Assembly: GCA_002435545.1 (NCBI GenBank)
Contig: DJNB01000191.1
Coordinates: 1-12,740 of the forward strand
Length of the DNA stretch: 12,740 nt
Source of the DNA: Lachnoclostridium sp. UBA6475
GTDB taxonomy: Bacteria > Bacillota > Clostridia > Lachnospirales > Lachnospiraceae
Direction: 5' to 3'
The translations under genes were made by a program, and so were the position numbers. Shown here piece after piece: positions 1 through 6,593 of the stretch (positions are counted from its first letter, which is position 1; every line of letters begins with the position of its first letter). The notes under the pieces were generated by a model. That model did no database searches. It had not been told where the DNA came from and saw nothing but the letters and a program-made list of their open reading frames with translations.

Positions 1-2
1 AA

Positions 3-97
3 GTAACTATTCAGATCTCAATGTATGGAACTCAAAGTCTCTTACGTGCAAGCACTACGATTCATTGAGTTCCATACATTGGATCCTGAATAGTTAC
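3..97. repeat. Long imperfect palindrome (33-bp arms, 29-nt loop)
   Basis: Positions 3-35 and 65-97 are inverted copies of each other. The outer 12 bp (GTAACTATTCAG) and the inner 17 bp (CAATGTATGGAACTCAA) match perfectly, and only a 4-base block between them (ATCT against GATC) fails to pair. The 29-nt loop holds a small GTGC-AA-GCAC hairpin at 46-55. No T-run follows, so it is not a normal intrinsic terminator. It lies 32 bp before the start of the first gene. The structure resembles a REP- or MITE-type palindromic element, but I see no transposase and the left flank is cut by the window edge, so a target-site duplication cannot be judged. The inverted repeat itself is certain; its nature is inference. 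Confidence 0.8.
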
Positions 98-129
98 GAT
101 TTACAATAAAAATACAAGGGGAGCGAACA

Positions 130-1449
130 ATGAGAATAGAGAATATTGAGATGTTATTGGATACATTGGGGATTTTTGAGCGGGGGTTTTATGAAATCGG
201 CGACAAGCAGATTCCGGTAAAACTTTCGAAGGAAGAACGGGAGAAAATCCGGGTGTTTCTGCCGGAAGAACTGGAAAAACTCCGCGTATCGCCGGACAAA
301 ATGAGCCATTTTCATGAAGCGCGGAAAATAGAATTTAAGTGTGTAAATAAAGATTCATTTTCGGTGGCGCGAGAGATGAATGAGCAGAAAGTGCTCGTGT
401 TGAATCTTGCCAATCCGGTACATCCGGGAGGCGGTGTGCGGAAAGGGGCGAGAGCACAGGAAGAAGATCTCTGCCGCAAGAGTTCGCTGCTGTGTTCGCT
501 GGAATCCGAGGGGGCGGCGCCGTATTATATTTATAATAGGGAAAAACAGAGCTATATGGCGACGGATGCGCTGATGATTACCCCGCAGGTGGAAATTATC
601 AAAGATGAGCGGGGACGGCTTCTGCCGGAGAGTACGGTTGTGTCGGTTCTGACGTGTGCGGCACCGATGATCTCGCACGGTGGTGTTACGGTCAGTGCAA
701 AAGAATATGAGGAACTTTTGTATCACCGCATCGAAGGGATGCTTTTGGCAGCGGCGTATGCCGGATATGAAAATCTGGTGCTTGGAGCATTTGGCTGTGG
801 AGCATTTGGAAATGATGCGCGGCTTGTCTCAGACTTGTTTTATAAGGCAGTTACGGAGATGAACATTGCCGGAAAAAGGGCAGAAAATTATTTTAGAAAG
901 ATACATTTTGCTGTGTTGTGCCGCTCTTATGAGATGTATAATTTTAACGAATTTAACCGTAATTTTGGCGGGAAGCAGACACAGGGCATGAAACTTACCA
1001 CGCTCTGTTACATCGAAAAAGATGGAAAATATCTGATGCTTCACCGGACGAAAAAGAAGAAGGACATCAATAAAAATAAATGGATCGGTGTCGGTGGACA
1101 TGCAGAAGGGACAGAAGGGCCGGAGGACTGCCTGCTGCGCGAAGTAAAGGAAGAGACGGGGCTGACATTGACAAAGTATCGGTTCCGCGGCTTGATCACG
1201 TTTGTGTGTGACCGGATGGAGCCGGAGATGATGTGTCTTTTTACGGCGGATGGCTTCGAAGGAGAATTGAAGGAGTGTGCGGAGGGCGATCTTGCCTGGA
1301 TGGACAAAGAGACGGTGCTGGGACTGCCGACCTGGGAAGGCGATGCGATTTTTCTGAAACTGCTAGTGGAAGATGAAAAGCGGTTCTTTTCGCTGCGTCT
1401 GGTCTACGAAGGAGAAAAGCTGGTGGAGCACCAGTTGTATTTTTATTAA
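130..1449 (+). CDS. Microbial PARG-type (TIGR02452/DUF2263) domain fused to Nudix hydrolase
   Basis: This is a 439-residue two-domain enzyme, probably cytoplasmic (no signal peptide). Residues ~30-275 resemble the microbial-type poly(ADP-ribose) glycohydrolase/macro-like family. The diagnostic PARG signature GGG-x7-QEE is complete at G100-G102 and Q110-E112, within NPVHPGGG...AQEED. Residues ~287-430 form a Nudix domain with a complete box: G323-x5-E329-x7-R337-E338-V339-K340-E341-E342-T343-G344-L345. PARG-type enzymes release ADP-ribose from ADP-ribosylated targets. Nudix enzymes cleave nucleoside diphosphates linked to another moiety, so the pair could release ADP-ribose and then split it, although the Nudix half looks most like the MutT/8-oxo-dGTPase-like proteins common in Lachnospiraceae. 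Start ATG 130 has the ribosome site AGGGGA at 117-122. The frame is open throughout. M287 at the domain junction could be an internal start, but its upstream site is weak. dtd follows after 37 nt. Domain calls are confident; substrate is unknown. Confidence 0.85.
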   Translation: MRIENIEMLLDTLGIFERGFYEIGDKQIPVKLSKEEREKIRVFLPEELEKLRVSPDKMSHFHEARKIEFKCVNKDSFSVAREMNEQKVLVLNLANPVHPGGGVRKGARAQEEDLCRKSSLLCSLESEGAAPYYIYNREKQSYMATDALMITPQVEIIKDERGRLLPESTVVSVLTCAAPMISHGGVTVSAKEYEELLYHRIEGMLLAAAYAGYENLVLGAFGCGAFGNDARLVSDLFYKAVTEMNIAGKRAENYFRKIHFAVLCRSYEMYNFNEFNRNFGGKQTQGMKLTTLCYIEKDGKYLMLHRTKKKKDINKNKWIGVGGHAEGTEGPEDCLLREVKEETGLTLTKYRFRGLITFVCDRMEPEMMCLFTADGFEGELKECAEGDLAWMDKETVLGLPTWEGDAIFLKLLVEDEKRFFSLRLVYEGEKLVEHQLYFY

Positions 1450-1486
1450 TTTGGGGCATTACCAAAAATTGGAAGGAGAAAGACGA

Positions 1487-1936
1487 GTGCGTTTTGTGAT
1501 ACAGAGAGTGCGCCATGCGTCGGTTACGATCGATGGCGGGGTGCGCGGAAAAATAGGAAAAGGTTTTATGGTTCTGATCGGAATCGGAGCAGATGATACG
1601 AGGGAAATTGCGGATAAACTCGTAAGAAAACTTGTCAATATGCGGATTTTCGAGGATTCCGAAGGGCGAACCAATCTCGGACTGAAAGATGTGGGAGGAG
1701 AACTTTTGCTTATCTCCCAGTTTACCCTTTATGCGGACTGCAAAAAGGGAAACCGTCCGTCGTTTACCAAAGCGGGCGCGCCGGTGATGGCAGAACCGCT
1801 GGTAGAGTATATCATTGACGAGTGCAAAAAGGAGATTCCGGTCGTCGAGCAGGGCGAATTCGGCGCGGATATGAAGGTAGAACTTCTGAACGACGGGCCA
1901 TTTACGGTGATCCTTGACAGCAATGAGATCTGCTGA
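1487..1936 (+). CDS. dtd: D-aminoacyl-tRNA deacylase
   Basis: This is a 149-residue cytoplasmic proofreading enzyme that hydrolyses D-amino acids (and glycine mischarged on tRNA-Ala) from tRNA. The length equals that of the family. The SQFTL catalytic motif is at residues 77-81, and the Gly-cisPro motif appears as NDGPFT at 135-140 (G137-P138), with Phe where Val is common. I chose GTG 1487 because it gives the classic N-terminus MRFVIQRV and has GGAGG-type site GGAAGGAGA at 1471-1479. The in-frame ATG at 1373 would add 38 residues that overlap the previous gene and look non-native. It lies 37 nt after the PARG-Nudix gene and may be cotranscribed with it. I see no hairpin terminator directly after the stop. 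Confidence 0.95.
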   Translation: MRFVIQRVRHASVTIDGGVRGKIGKGFMVLIGIGADDTREIADKLVRKLVNMRIFEDSEGRTNLGLKDVGGELLLISQFTLYADCKKGNRPSFTKAGAPVMAEPLVEYIIDECKKEIPVVEQGEFGADMKVELLNDGPFTVILDSNEIC

Positions 1937-1944
1937 TTTGGGAC

Positions 1945-1973
1945 TGGATTTTTGAAAATAATGGTGGTATAAT
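1945..1973 (+). promoter_or_regulatory. Putative extended -10 promoter before tRNA-Gly
   Basis: TGG-TATAAT at 1965-1973 is a perfect -10 hexamer with an extended TGn element. The -35 position (1945-1950, TGGATT, 17-bp spacer) is weak, as is common for extended -10 promoters. It lies just after dtd and 112 nt before the tRNA. The leader between (1974-2084) holds a short GCGGC/GCCGT hairpin near 2001-2014 and a T-run at about 2029-2034. I see no closer promoter for the tRNA. Confidence 0.5.
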
Positions 1974-2084
1974 GAAAGTAATTCATCCGTTCAGAGCGAG
2001 TGCGGCATTTGCCGTATTACCCATGACTCTTTTTTCGATTGCGTAGGCGTAGTGGAGCATTCATGCGGTAGCGGATGAGTTTAG

Positions 2085-2155
2085 GCAGGATTAGTCTATC
2101 GGTAGGGCGCCAGCTTCCCAAGCTGGATAGGCGGGTTCGATTCCCGTATCCTGCT
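2085..2155 (+). tRNA. tRNA-Gly (anticodon CCC)
   Basis: A complete cloverleaf folds by eye. The acceptor stem is GCAGGAT (2085-2091) with ATCCTGC (2148-2154), and the discriminator is T2155. The D-stem GTCT pairs with GGGC around a loop containing GG. The anticodon stem CCAGC/GCTGG encloses the 7-base loop TTCCCAA, giving anticodon CCC. The T-arm GCGGG-TTCGATT-CCCGT is canonical. Total length is 71 nt and CCA is not encoded. A T-rich tract follows directly (TTTTTGTTTTTG) and probably ends the transcript. CCC reads GGG glycine codons. Confidence 0.96.
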
Positions 2156-2251
2156 TTTTGTTTTTGTATGACAGCCTTGAAACAACACAAAGTGCCGGAA
2201 CCGCCGTACCAGACACTACAGATGTAGAATGAACGGGGCGAAAGGAGAACT

Positions 2252-2470
2252 ATGCATAAATACGAAGTGATAGAGATCGAAGAGCCGGATTTTGGCTGTG
2301 AAGGAAGACCGGACGGAGCGGTGCCGATGGCGAAAGTGACACTGCGGAGTGTGCAGGATGGCACGCGGACGAAAACCGAGATCGCGGATGGTTATCTTTA
2401 TCAGGAAGACATTGACGAAGGAAGCATAATATATCGGAATGATGCAGGAAAGTGGATCAAATCACAATAA
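2252..2470 (+). CDS. Unrecognised 72-residue protein
   Basis: A short charged protein that I do not recognise. The N-terminal part is acidic (EVIEIEEPDFGCEGRPDG) and the rest is soluble-looking, with no membrane segment and a single Cys. A strong ribosome site AAAGGAG (2241-2247) sits 4 nt before ATG 2252, which supports a real gene. Its stop is only 18 nt before the next gene, so the two are probably cotranscribed. I find no clear promoter hexamers in 2160-2251. The alternative is a small subunit or accessory factor of the NifX-like neighbour; nothing in the sequence proves this. Confidence 0.7.
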   Translation: MHKYEVIEIEEPDFGCEGRPDGAVPMAKVTLRSVQDGTRTKTEIADGYLYQEDIDEGSIIYRNDAGKWIKSQ

Positions 2471-2488
2471 ATAGAGGAGAAACATAGA

Positions 2489-2884
2489 ATGAAAATAGCA
2501 GTAACGTATGATGAGCAGACGGGGGAAGTGTTTCCGCATTTTGGACACACCGACGCTTTTAAGATTTATGAATTTGGCGAGAGTGGATTGACGGGGGCTA
2601 TGGTACTTAATACCTCTGCGATCAACGGACATGAGGCGATGGCGTCATTTCTGGCAAAAGGAGATGTCAAAGTGCTGATCTGCGGCGGTGTCGGCGAGGG
2701 CGCGATGCTTGCACTCAGTGAAGAAGGAATCCTTGTCGTGCCGGGAGTGAGCGGCGAAGCCGATCTTGCGGTGGCGCAGTTCCTGCAGGGTGTGCTTGCG
2801 ACGGATAATACGCCAAATTGCGGGCAGGGACAATTTCCCGGCGGCTGTGGTGGAGACTGCGGCGGTTGCAGCGGCTGCCATTGA
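2489..2884 (+). CDS. NifX/NifB-type dinitrogenase iron-molybdenum cofactor-binding domain protein with Cys-rich tail
   Basis: A 131-residue cytoplasmic protein. Residues 1-~105 have the ribonuclease H-like fold of the dinitrogenase Fe-Mo cofactor family: MKIAVTYDEQTGEVFPHFGHTDAFKIYEF, the GHEAMASFL helix and ICGGVGEGAM. Proteins of this fold bind metal-sulfur clusters or carry them between proteins; in non-fixing anaerobes the exact role is usually unknown. The last ~25 residues are Gly/Cys-rich, with Cys at 111, 120, 124, 127 and 130 and a C-terminal His, an obvious potential metal or cluster site. The ribosome site AGAGGAGA (2473-2480) fixes ATG 2489. No nif genes are present, so a nitrogenase role is not supported here. 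Confidence 0.88.
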   Translation: MKIAVTYDEQTGEVFPHFGHTDAFKIYEFGESGLTGAMVLNTSAINGHEAMASFLAKGDVKVLICGGVGEGAMLALSEEGILVVPGVSGEADLAVAQFLQGVLATDNTPNCGQGQFPGGCGGDCGGCSGCH

Positions 2885-2914
2885 TTAAACGAAATGTATT
2901 AATACATTTATAAT
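2885..2914 (+). promoter_or_regulatory. Putative promoter with 18-bp palindromic operator in the spacer
   Basis: AAATGTATTAATACATTT at 2892-2909 is a perfect 18-bp palindrome. It overlaps the first base of a perfect -10 hexamer, TATAAT at 2909-2914. A poor -35 candidate (TTAAAC, 2885-2890) would give an 18-bp spacer that the palindrome fills almost exactly. Transcription would start near 2921, about 24 nt before the start codon of the secreted protein. An operator placed this way would suit a repressor, or a MerR-type factor acting on the spacer. The palindrome is certain; the function is inference. Confidence 0.5.
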
Positions 2915-2944
2915 AAATTTTATATGGAAAAAGGAGGACAACTT

Positions 2945-5404
2945 ATGAGTACAGTCAAAAAGAAGACAAACAAATGTATCGCCTGGCTGATGATGTTAAG
3001 TCTGGTAATCGGTATGATTGGTGTGATCGGCGTACCGGATACGGCACAGGCAGCAGAGAAACAGTTGTTTACAGAAGAAAAATCATCCGAGATTTTAAAT
3101 GATGATGTTTACGAATGGAATGCTAAATTAGAGGATAATAAGCTGACATTTAATATTGCGGATGCGGACGCCGGTATTGGCGCACTTACGGGAAGAAACT
3201 GGGTTGCCTATCTGTATATGTATGGCGACAGTAAGAGCGTATTATCTGGTTTTGCTGAGTTTGAAGATACGAAATGTACCGTGACTGCTGACTTTGATAC
3301 GCCAAATCTTAAAGCGCTTAAAGATGGCCAATATATGGCGTATCTTAATGTAAAGAATGGTATCGGTGTAAGTAATTATACAGAGTGGACCGCAGCGGTT
3401 TACGTTACGATTCAGGATGGCGTGCCGTCATTATACACATACTGGGGAAAGGAGAATCAGGATTTCCTCAATAGATTAAATGAGACATGTAACCCGGAGG
3501 ATTATGTCAATCCTGCGCTGCTTACTGCGATAAGTGCGGATAATTATGTTGACATTGTTAACACGGCAAAGGAAGTAGCCGGAAATGGTTCTGACGAAAA
3601 GAAGATTAAAAAAATCCATGACTGGATTTGTGAAAATATTGCGTATGACTACGAACTGTTAAACAGCACCGGGCTTATTAAGATCGATCCGGTAAAGGAT
3701 ACGTTTAACAATAAGAGAAGTGTATGTTCGGGATTTGCAAGACTTGCACAGGTAATGTTCCGTGCAGCCGGGATTCCTTGTATCTCTGTTGAAGGTGTAG
3801 CGAAAGTAGATGATGTTCCTTATGATTCAAACGGTAATATGATAACCAACCATGAATGGAATGCCGTATACTACGATGGCAGCTGGCATTACATCGATAC
3901 CACATGGGACTGCGGCAATACGTATTATGGGGAAGGTTCTGAAAAGAATAAGTCAGGACAAAAGCCATCTTACACCTATTATGGTATCACAGCGACACAT
4001 CTTGGAATCAGCCACTGTGTTGATCCATCCTGGTCCTCTTTGGTAAATACAGTAGAAAGTATTGAAATTAAAAATGCCAAAACAAAATATGTTCTTGGAG
4101 AGGAACTGGACACCAATTATGATCTGTATTATAAATTAAGATTCAAATACACGAATGTTTCCGGCGGCGGTTTTGGCTTTGGTGAATCAACGGCGACGGA
4201 TCTTTATAATGCAGGAAAAGGACTTGGTACAGCAAGCGGTTATGATCCGAACAAACTTGGTAAACAGACAATAACGGTAGATTATCAGGGATTCCAGACA
4301 ACGTATGAGGTTGAAGTGATGGAAAAACCGGATATCGAAGGCATTAAGGTCGTTCCAAAGGTAACAACTTATGTACAGGGAAGTGAATTCGACGAGAATA
4401 ATGAAGTTTATTATATTATGTCGGATGATAGCGAAGTGCTCGTAGAAGATGCGAAGATCACATATAGTGGTTATGACATGAATAAGACCGGAAAACAGAC
4501 GGTTACGGTGGAATGTAATGGCTACACAACAACCTATGACATAACGGTAAACGAGAACCAGAGTACGCCAAAGCCGGATTGTAAGCATGAATTAACTACT
4601 ATCAAGAACAGTAAAAAGGCAACTTGTCTGGAAGAAGGATATACCGGCGACAGATACTGTATGATATGTGAAGAAATTGTCAATAAAGGAAGCGTTATTC
4701 CGAAGACAGATCATACATGGAATTCCGGAACCATTACAAAGAAGCCGACCAGTACAACAGAGGGAATCAGGACATATAAATGTACGGTATGTAAAACAAC
4801 GAAAACCGAGACGATTCCTGCAACCGGAAGCACTACAGGCGGCACAACCAAACCAAATGCTACAAGTAAACCAACTGCTGCTCCAACGACTACCAACAAA
4901 CCGGCTGCTACAAGCAAACCAACCGGAACCACTACAGATAATGGCACAGATACGAATACAGATACCTATGTAAAAGGTGATTACGTAACTGTTCCATCGG
5001 GTGTGTATATGGTTACAAAGCCAAGCAGCGGTGCATCAGAGGGCGAGGTAGCATTTGCCGGTGCAGGTTCTGCAAAGGTAACAATTCCGGCAACGGTTAC
5101 GGTTGATGGAAAGACCTATAAGGTAACCTCCATTGCGGCAAAAGCGTTTTATGGCAACACTACCATCAAGAAAGTGACAATTGGCAGCAACATTGTAAAG
5201 ATTGGAAAAGCAGCATTTTATAAATGTAAGAACTTGAAGAAAGTAACGATCAAATCCACAAAACTTACGACGAAGTCCGTAGGTGCAAAGGCGTTCAAAG
5301 GCATTTATAAAAAAGCACAGTTTAAGGTTCCAAAGAAACTGCTTAAGACATATAAGAAAATGTTGATTAAGAAGGGTGCCAATAAAAAGTCAAAATTCAA
5401 ATAA
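2945..5404 (+). CDS. Secreted transglutaminase-like, Ig-like and BspA-type LRR multidomain protein
   Basis: This is an 819-residue exported protein. I chose ATG 2945 because AAGGAGG at 2931-2937 sits correctly before it; ATG 2924 would place that site inside the coding region. Residues 1-36 are a signal peptide (KKK, hydrophobic core, AQA|AEK cleavage). A transglutaminase-like core spans ~205-345 with triad C261 (SVCSGFARL), H303 (NHEWNAVYY) and D318 (YIDTTWD). Two Ig-like modules follow at ~369-458 and ~464-534, each ending in a GKQT(I/V)TV...TTY(E/D) strand pair. A module with paired Cys (RYCMIC, YKCTVC) lies at ~546-624, then a Thr/Pro-rich linker (~629-675). Last come BspA-type LRR_5 repeats (TSIAAKAFYGNTTIKKVTI, KIGKAAFYKCKNLKKVTI) and a very Lys-rich C-terminus. 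There is no LPxTG motif. It probably works outside the cell in protein cross-linking or cleavage, or in adhesion. Substrate is unknown. Confidence 0.88.
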   Translation: MSTVKKKTNKCIAWLMMLSLVIGMIGVIGVPDTAQAAEKQLFTEEKSSEILNDDVYEWNAKLEDNKLTFNIADADAGIGALTGRNWVAYLYMYGDSKSVLSGFAEFEDTKCTVTADFDTPNLKALKDGQYMAYLNVKNGIGVSNYTEWTAAVYVTIQDGVPSLYTYWGKENQDFLNRLNETCNPEDYVNPALLTAISADNYVDIVNTAKEVAGNGSDEKKIKKIHDWICENIAYDYELLNSTGLIKIDPVKDTFNNKRSVCSGFARLAQVMFRAAGIPCISVEGVAKVDDVPYDSNGNMITNHEWNAVYYDGSWHYIDTTWDCGNTYYGEGSEKNKSGQKPSYTYYGITATHLGISHCVDPSWSSLVNTVESIEIKNAKTKYVLGEELDTNYDLYYKLRFKYTNVSGGGFGFGESTATDLYNAGKGLGTASGYDPNKLGKQTITVDYQGFQTTYEVEVMEKPDIEGIKVVPKVTTYVQGSEFDENNEVYYIMSDDSEVLVEDAKITYSGYDMNKTGKQTVTVECNGYTTTYDITVNENQSTPKPDCKHELTTIKNSKKATCLEEGYTGDRYCMICEEIVNKGSVIPKTDHTWNSGTITKKPTSTTEGIRTYKCTVCKTTKTETIPATGSTTGGTTKPNATSKPTAAPTTTNKPAATSKPTGTTTDNGTDTNTDTYVKGDYVTVPSGVYMVTKPSSGASEGEVAFAGAGSAKVTIPATVTVDGKTYKVTSIAAKAFYGNTTIKKVTIGSNIVKIGKAAFYKCKNLKKVTIKSTKLTTKSVGAKAFKGIYKKAQFKVPKKLLKTYKKMLIKKGANKKSKFK

Positions 5405-5437
5405 TCATCAGGCAGAAATGAAATAAAAGCCTTGAAA

Positions 5438-5479
5438 GGGCAGGAAATTAACCGTTTTGTTAGTTCCCTGCCCCTTTTT
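5438..5479 (+). terminator. Intrinsic terminator after the secreted protein gene
   Basis: Positions 5438-5452 (GGGCAGGAAATTAAC) pair with 5459-5473 (GTTAGTTCCCTGCCC) in a 15-position stem with one A/C mismatch and one G-T wobble. The loop is 6 nt and T5475-T5479 follow. It cleanly separates the secreted protein from the cysteine cluster. Confidence 0.92.
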
Positions 5480-5519
5480 AATGACGGTTTTTCTCAAAAA
5501 ATTTTACTTTTTCCATAAT

Positions 5520-5553
5520 TCCTATTGACTTAGTAGGATAAAGATGATATGAT
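5520..5553 (+). promoter_or_regulatory. Sigma-A promoter of the cysteine/sulfate cluster with overlapping dyad
   Basis: TTGACT (5525-5530) and TATGAT (5548-5553) are separated by exactly 17 bp and preceded by an AT-rich stretch. The start of transcription would be near 5560, giving a leader of about 87 nt. The -35 box sits inside a dyad, TCCTA (5520-5524) and TAGGA (5534-5538). That position would suit a repressor of the Rrf2/CymR type known to control cysteine genes in Firmicutes. The promoter is well supported; the regulator identity is inference. Confidence 0.75.
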
Positions 5554-5574
5554 AGTTTCAGCAAATAAGTGAAG

Positions 5575-5602
5575 CGTGCTGACCTGCGCATGCATCAGCA
5601 TG
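5575..5602 (+). other. Hairpin in the cysK leader
   Basis: CGTGCTGA (5575-5582) pairs with TCAGCATG (5595-5602), 8 bp with one wobble, around a 12-nt loop rich in TGCGCATGCA. A smaller CATAT/ATATG hairpin follows at about 5606-5619. The leader has no T-box or SAM-riboswitch motifs and is too short for either. The hairpin may only stabilise the transcript. Confidence 0.4.
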
Positions 5603-5646
5603 TTGCATATCGCAATATGAAAACCAGAGGAAGGGCGGTAACGATT

Positions 5647-6579
5647 ATGGAAAAGATTGCAAAGCAGTTGACAGAGTTGATTGGAAACACTCCATTGCTG
5701 GAGCTGACAAATTATGAAAAAGAGAATGAATTAAAAGCGAAAGTGATCGCAAAATTGGAATATTTTAATCCGCTGGGAAGCGTGAAAGACCGTGTGGCAG
5801 GCGCGATGATCGAGCAGGGGATCAAAGATGGCAAGATCAACGCCGACACCGTTATTATCGAGCCGACAAGCGGAAATACAGGAATCGGACTTGCGTTTGT
5901 GGCAGCAGCCAAAGGACTGCATTTGATTCTTACGATGCCGGATACGATGAGTGTGGAGAGACGTAAGATCGTATCGGCGCTGGGGGCAGAAATCGTGCTC
6001 ACACCGGGACGCGAAGGGATGAAAGGCGCGATCGCAAAAGCAGAAGCATTAAAGGAAGAATATGGAAATGCCTTTATTCCACAGCAGTTTGAAAATGAGG
6101 CGAATCCGGAAATCCACAAAAAGACGACCGGACAGGAGATCTGGAGAGATACCGATGGAAAGGTAGACATCTTCGTATCGGCAGTCGGAACCGGCGGAAC
6201 CGTAACCGGAACCGGACTGGCATTGAAAGAGAAAAATCCGGACGTCAAAGTCGTAGCCGTAGAGCCGGCAAGTTCACCGGTGCTTTCCGGAGGAAAACCG
6301 GGACCACATAAAATTCAGGGAATCGGCGCCGGTTTCGTGCCGGGTGTACTGGAAATGAAAGTGTTGGATGAGATCATAAAAGTGGAAAATGACGATGCAT
6401 TCGAGACAGCAAGAAAGATTGCAAGAACCGACGGTGTGCTTGTGGGAATTTCTTCCGGCGCAGCATTGTACGCGGCGACAGAACTTGCCAAACGTCCGGA
6501 AAATGAGGGCAAGAACATCGTGGTACTGCTCCCGGATACCGGCGAGAGATATCTTTCTACTTCCTTATTTATCGTATAA
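5647..6579 (+). CDS. cysK: Cysteine synthase A (O-acetylserine sulfhydrylase)
   Basis: A 310-residue PLP enzyme that makes L-cysteine from O-acetyl-L-serine and sulfide in the cytoplasm. The length matches CysK. The PLP lysine is K47 in NPLGSVKDR, the substrate loop is TSGNTG at 74-79, and the phosphate-binding GTGGT is at 181-185. The C-terminus carries the LPDTGERYLST motif. ATG 5647 gives the standard MEKIAKQLTELIGNTPLLEL beginning; AGGAAGG at 5628-5634 is 12 nt upstream. Earlier in-frame ATGs at 5569 and 5617 lie in the leader and give non-family residues. It is the first gene after the cluster promoter, and the sulfate-binding protein follows after 14 nt, which places it in an assimilatory sulfate operon. 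Confidence 0.95.
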   Translation: MEKIAKQLTELIGNTPLLELTNYEKENELKAKVIAKLEYFNPLGSVKDRVAGAMIEQGIKDGKINADTVIIEPTSGNTGIGLAFVAAAKGLHLILTMPDTMSVERRKIVSALGAEIVLTPGREGMKGAIAKAEALKEEYGNAFIPQQFENEANPEIHKKTTGQEIWRDTDGKVDIFVSAVGTGGTVTGTGLALKEKNPDVKVVAVEPASSPVLSGGKPGPHKIQGIGAGFVPGVLEMKVLDEIIKVENDDAFETARKIARTDGVLVGISSGAALYAATELAKRPENEGKNIVVLLPDTGERYLSTSLFIV

Positions 6580-6593
6580 AGGCAGAGGATTTT

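Noticed and set aside
3..97. Retron msr/msd or CRISPR-like element
   Set aside because: There is no reverse transcriptase or cas gene nearby, and there is a single inverted pair, not spaced direct repeats.
2017..2364. 115-codon open frame on the minus strand containing GYGNRTRLSSLGSW
   Set aside because: It reads through the antisense of the tRNA-Gly; this peptide is a well-known artefact of tRNA genes. It also overlaps the 72-residue gene.
2924..2944. Upstream ATG of the secreted protein gene (adds 7 residues)
   Set aside because: It would place the AAGGAGG ribosome site inside the coding region; ATG 2945 has ideal spacing and starts the signal peptide properly.
5560..5646. SAM riboswitch or T-box in the cysK leader
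   Set aside because: The leader is only about 87 nt and shows neither T-box sequence nor the multi-helix SAM core; only simple hairpins are visible.
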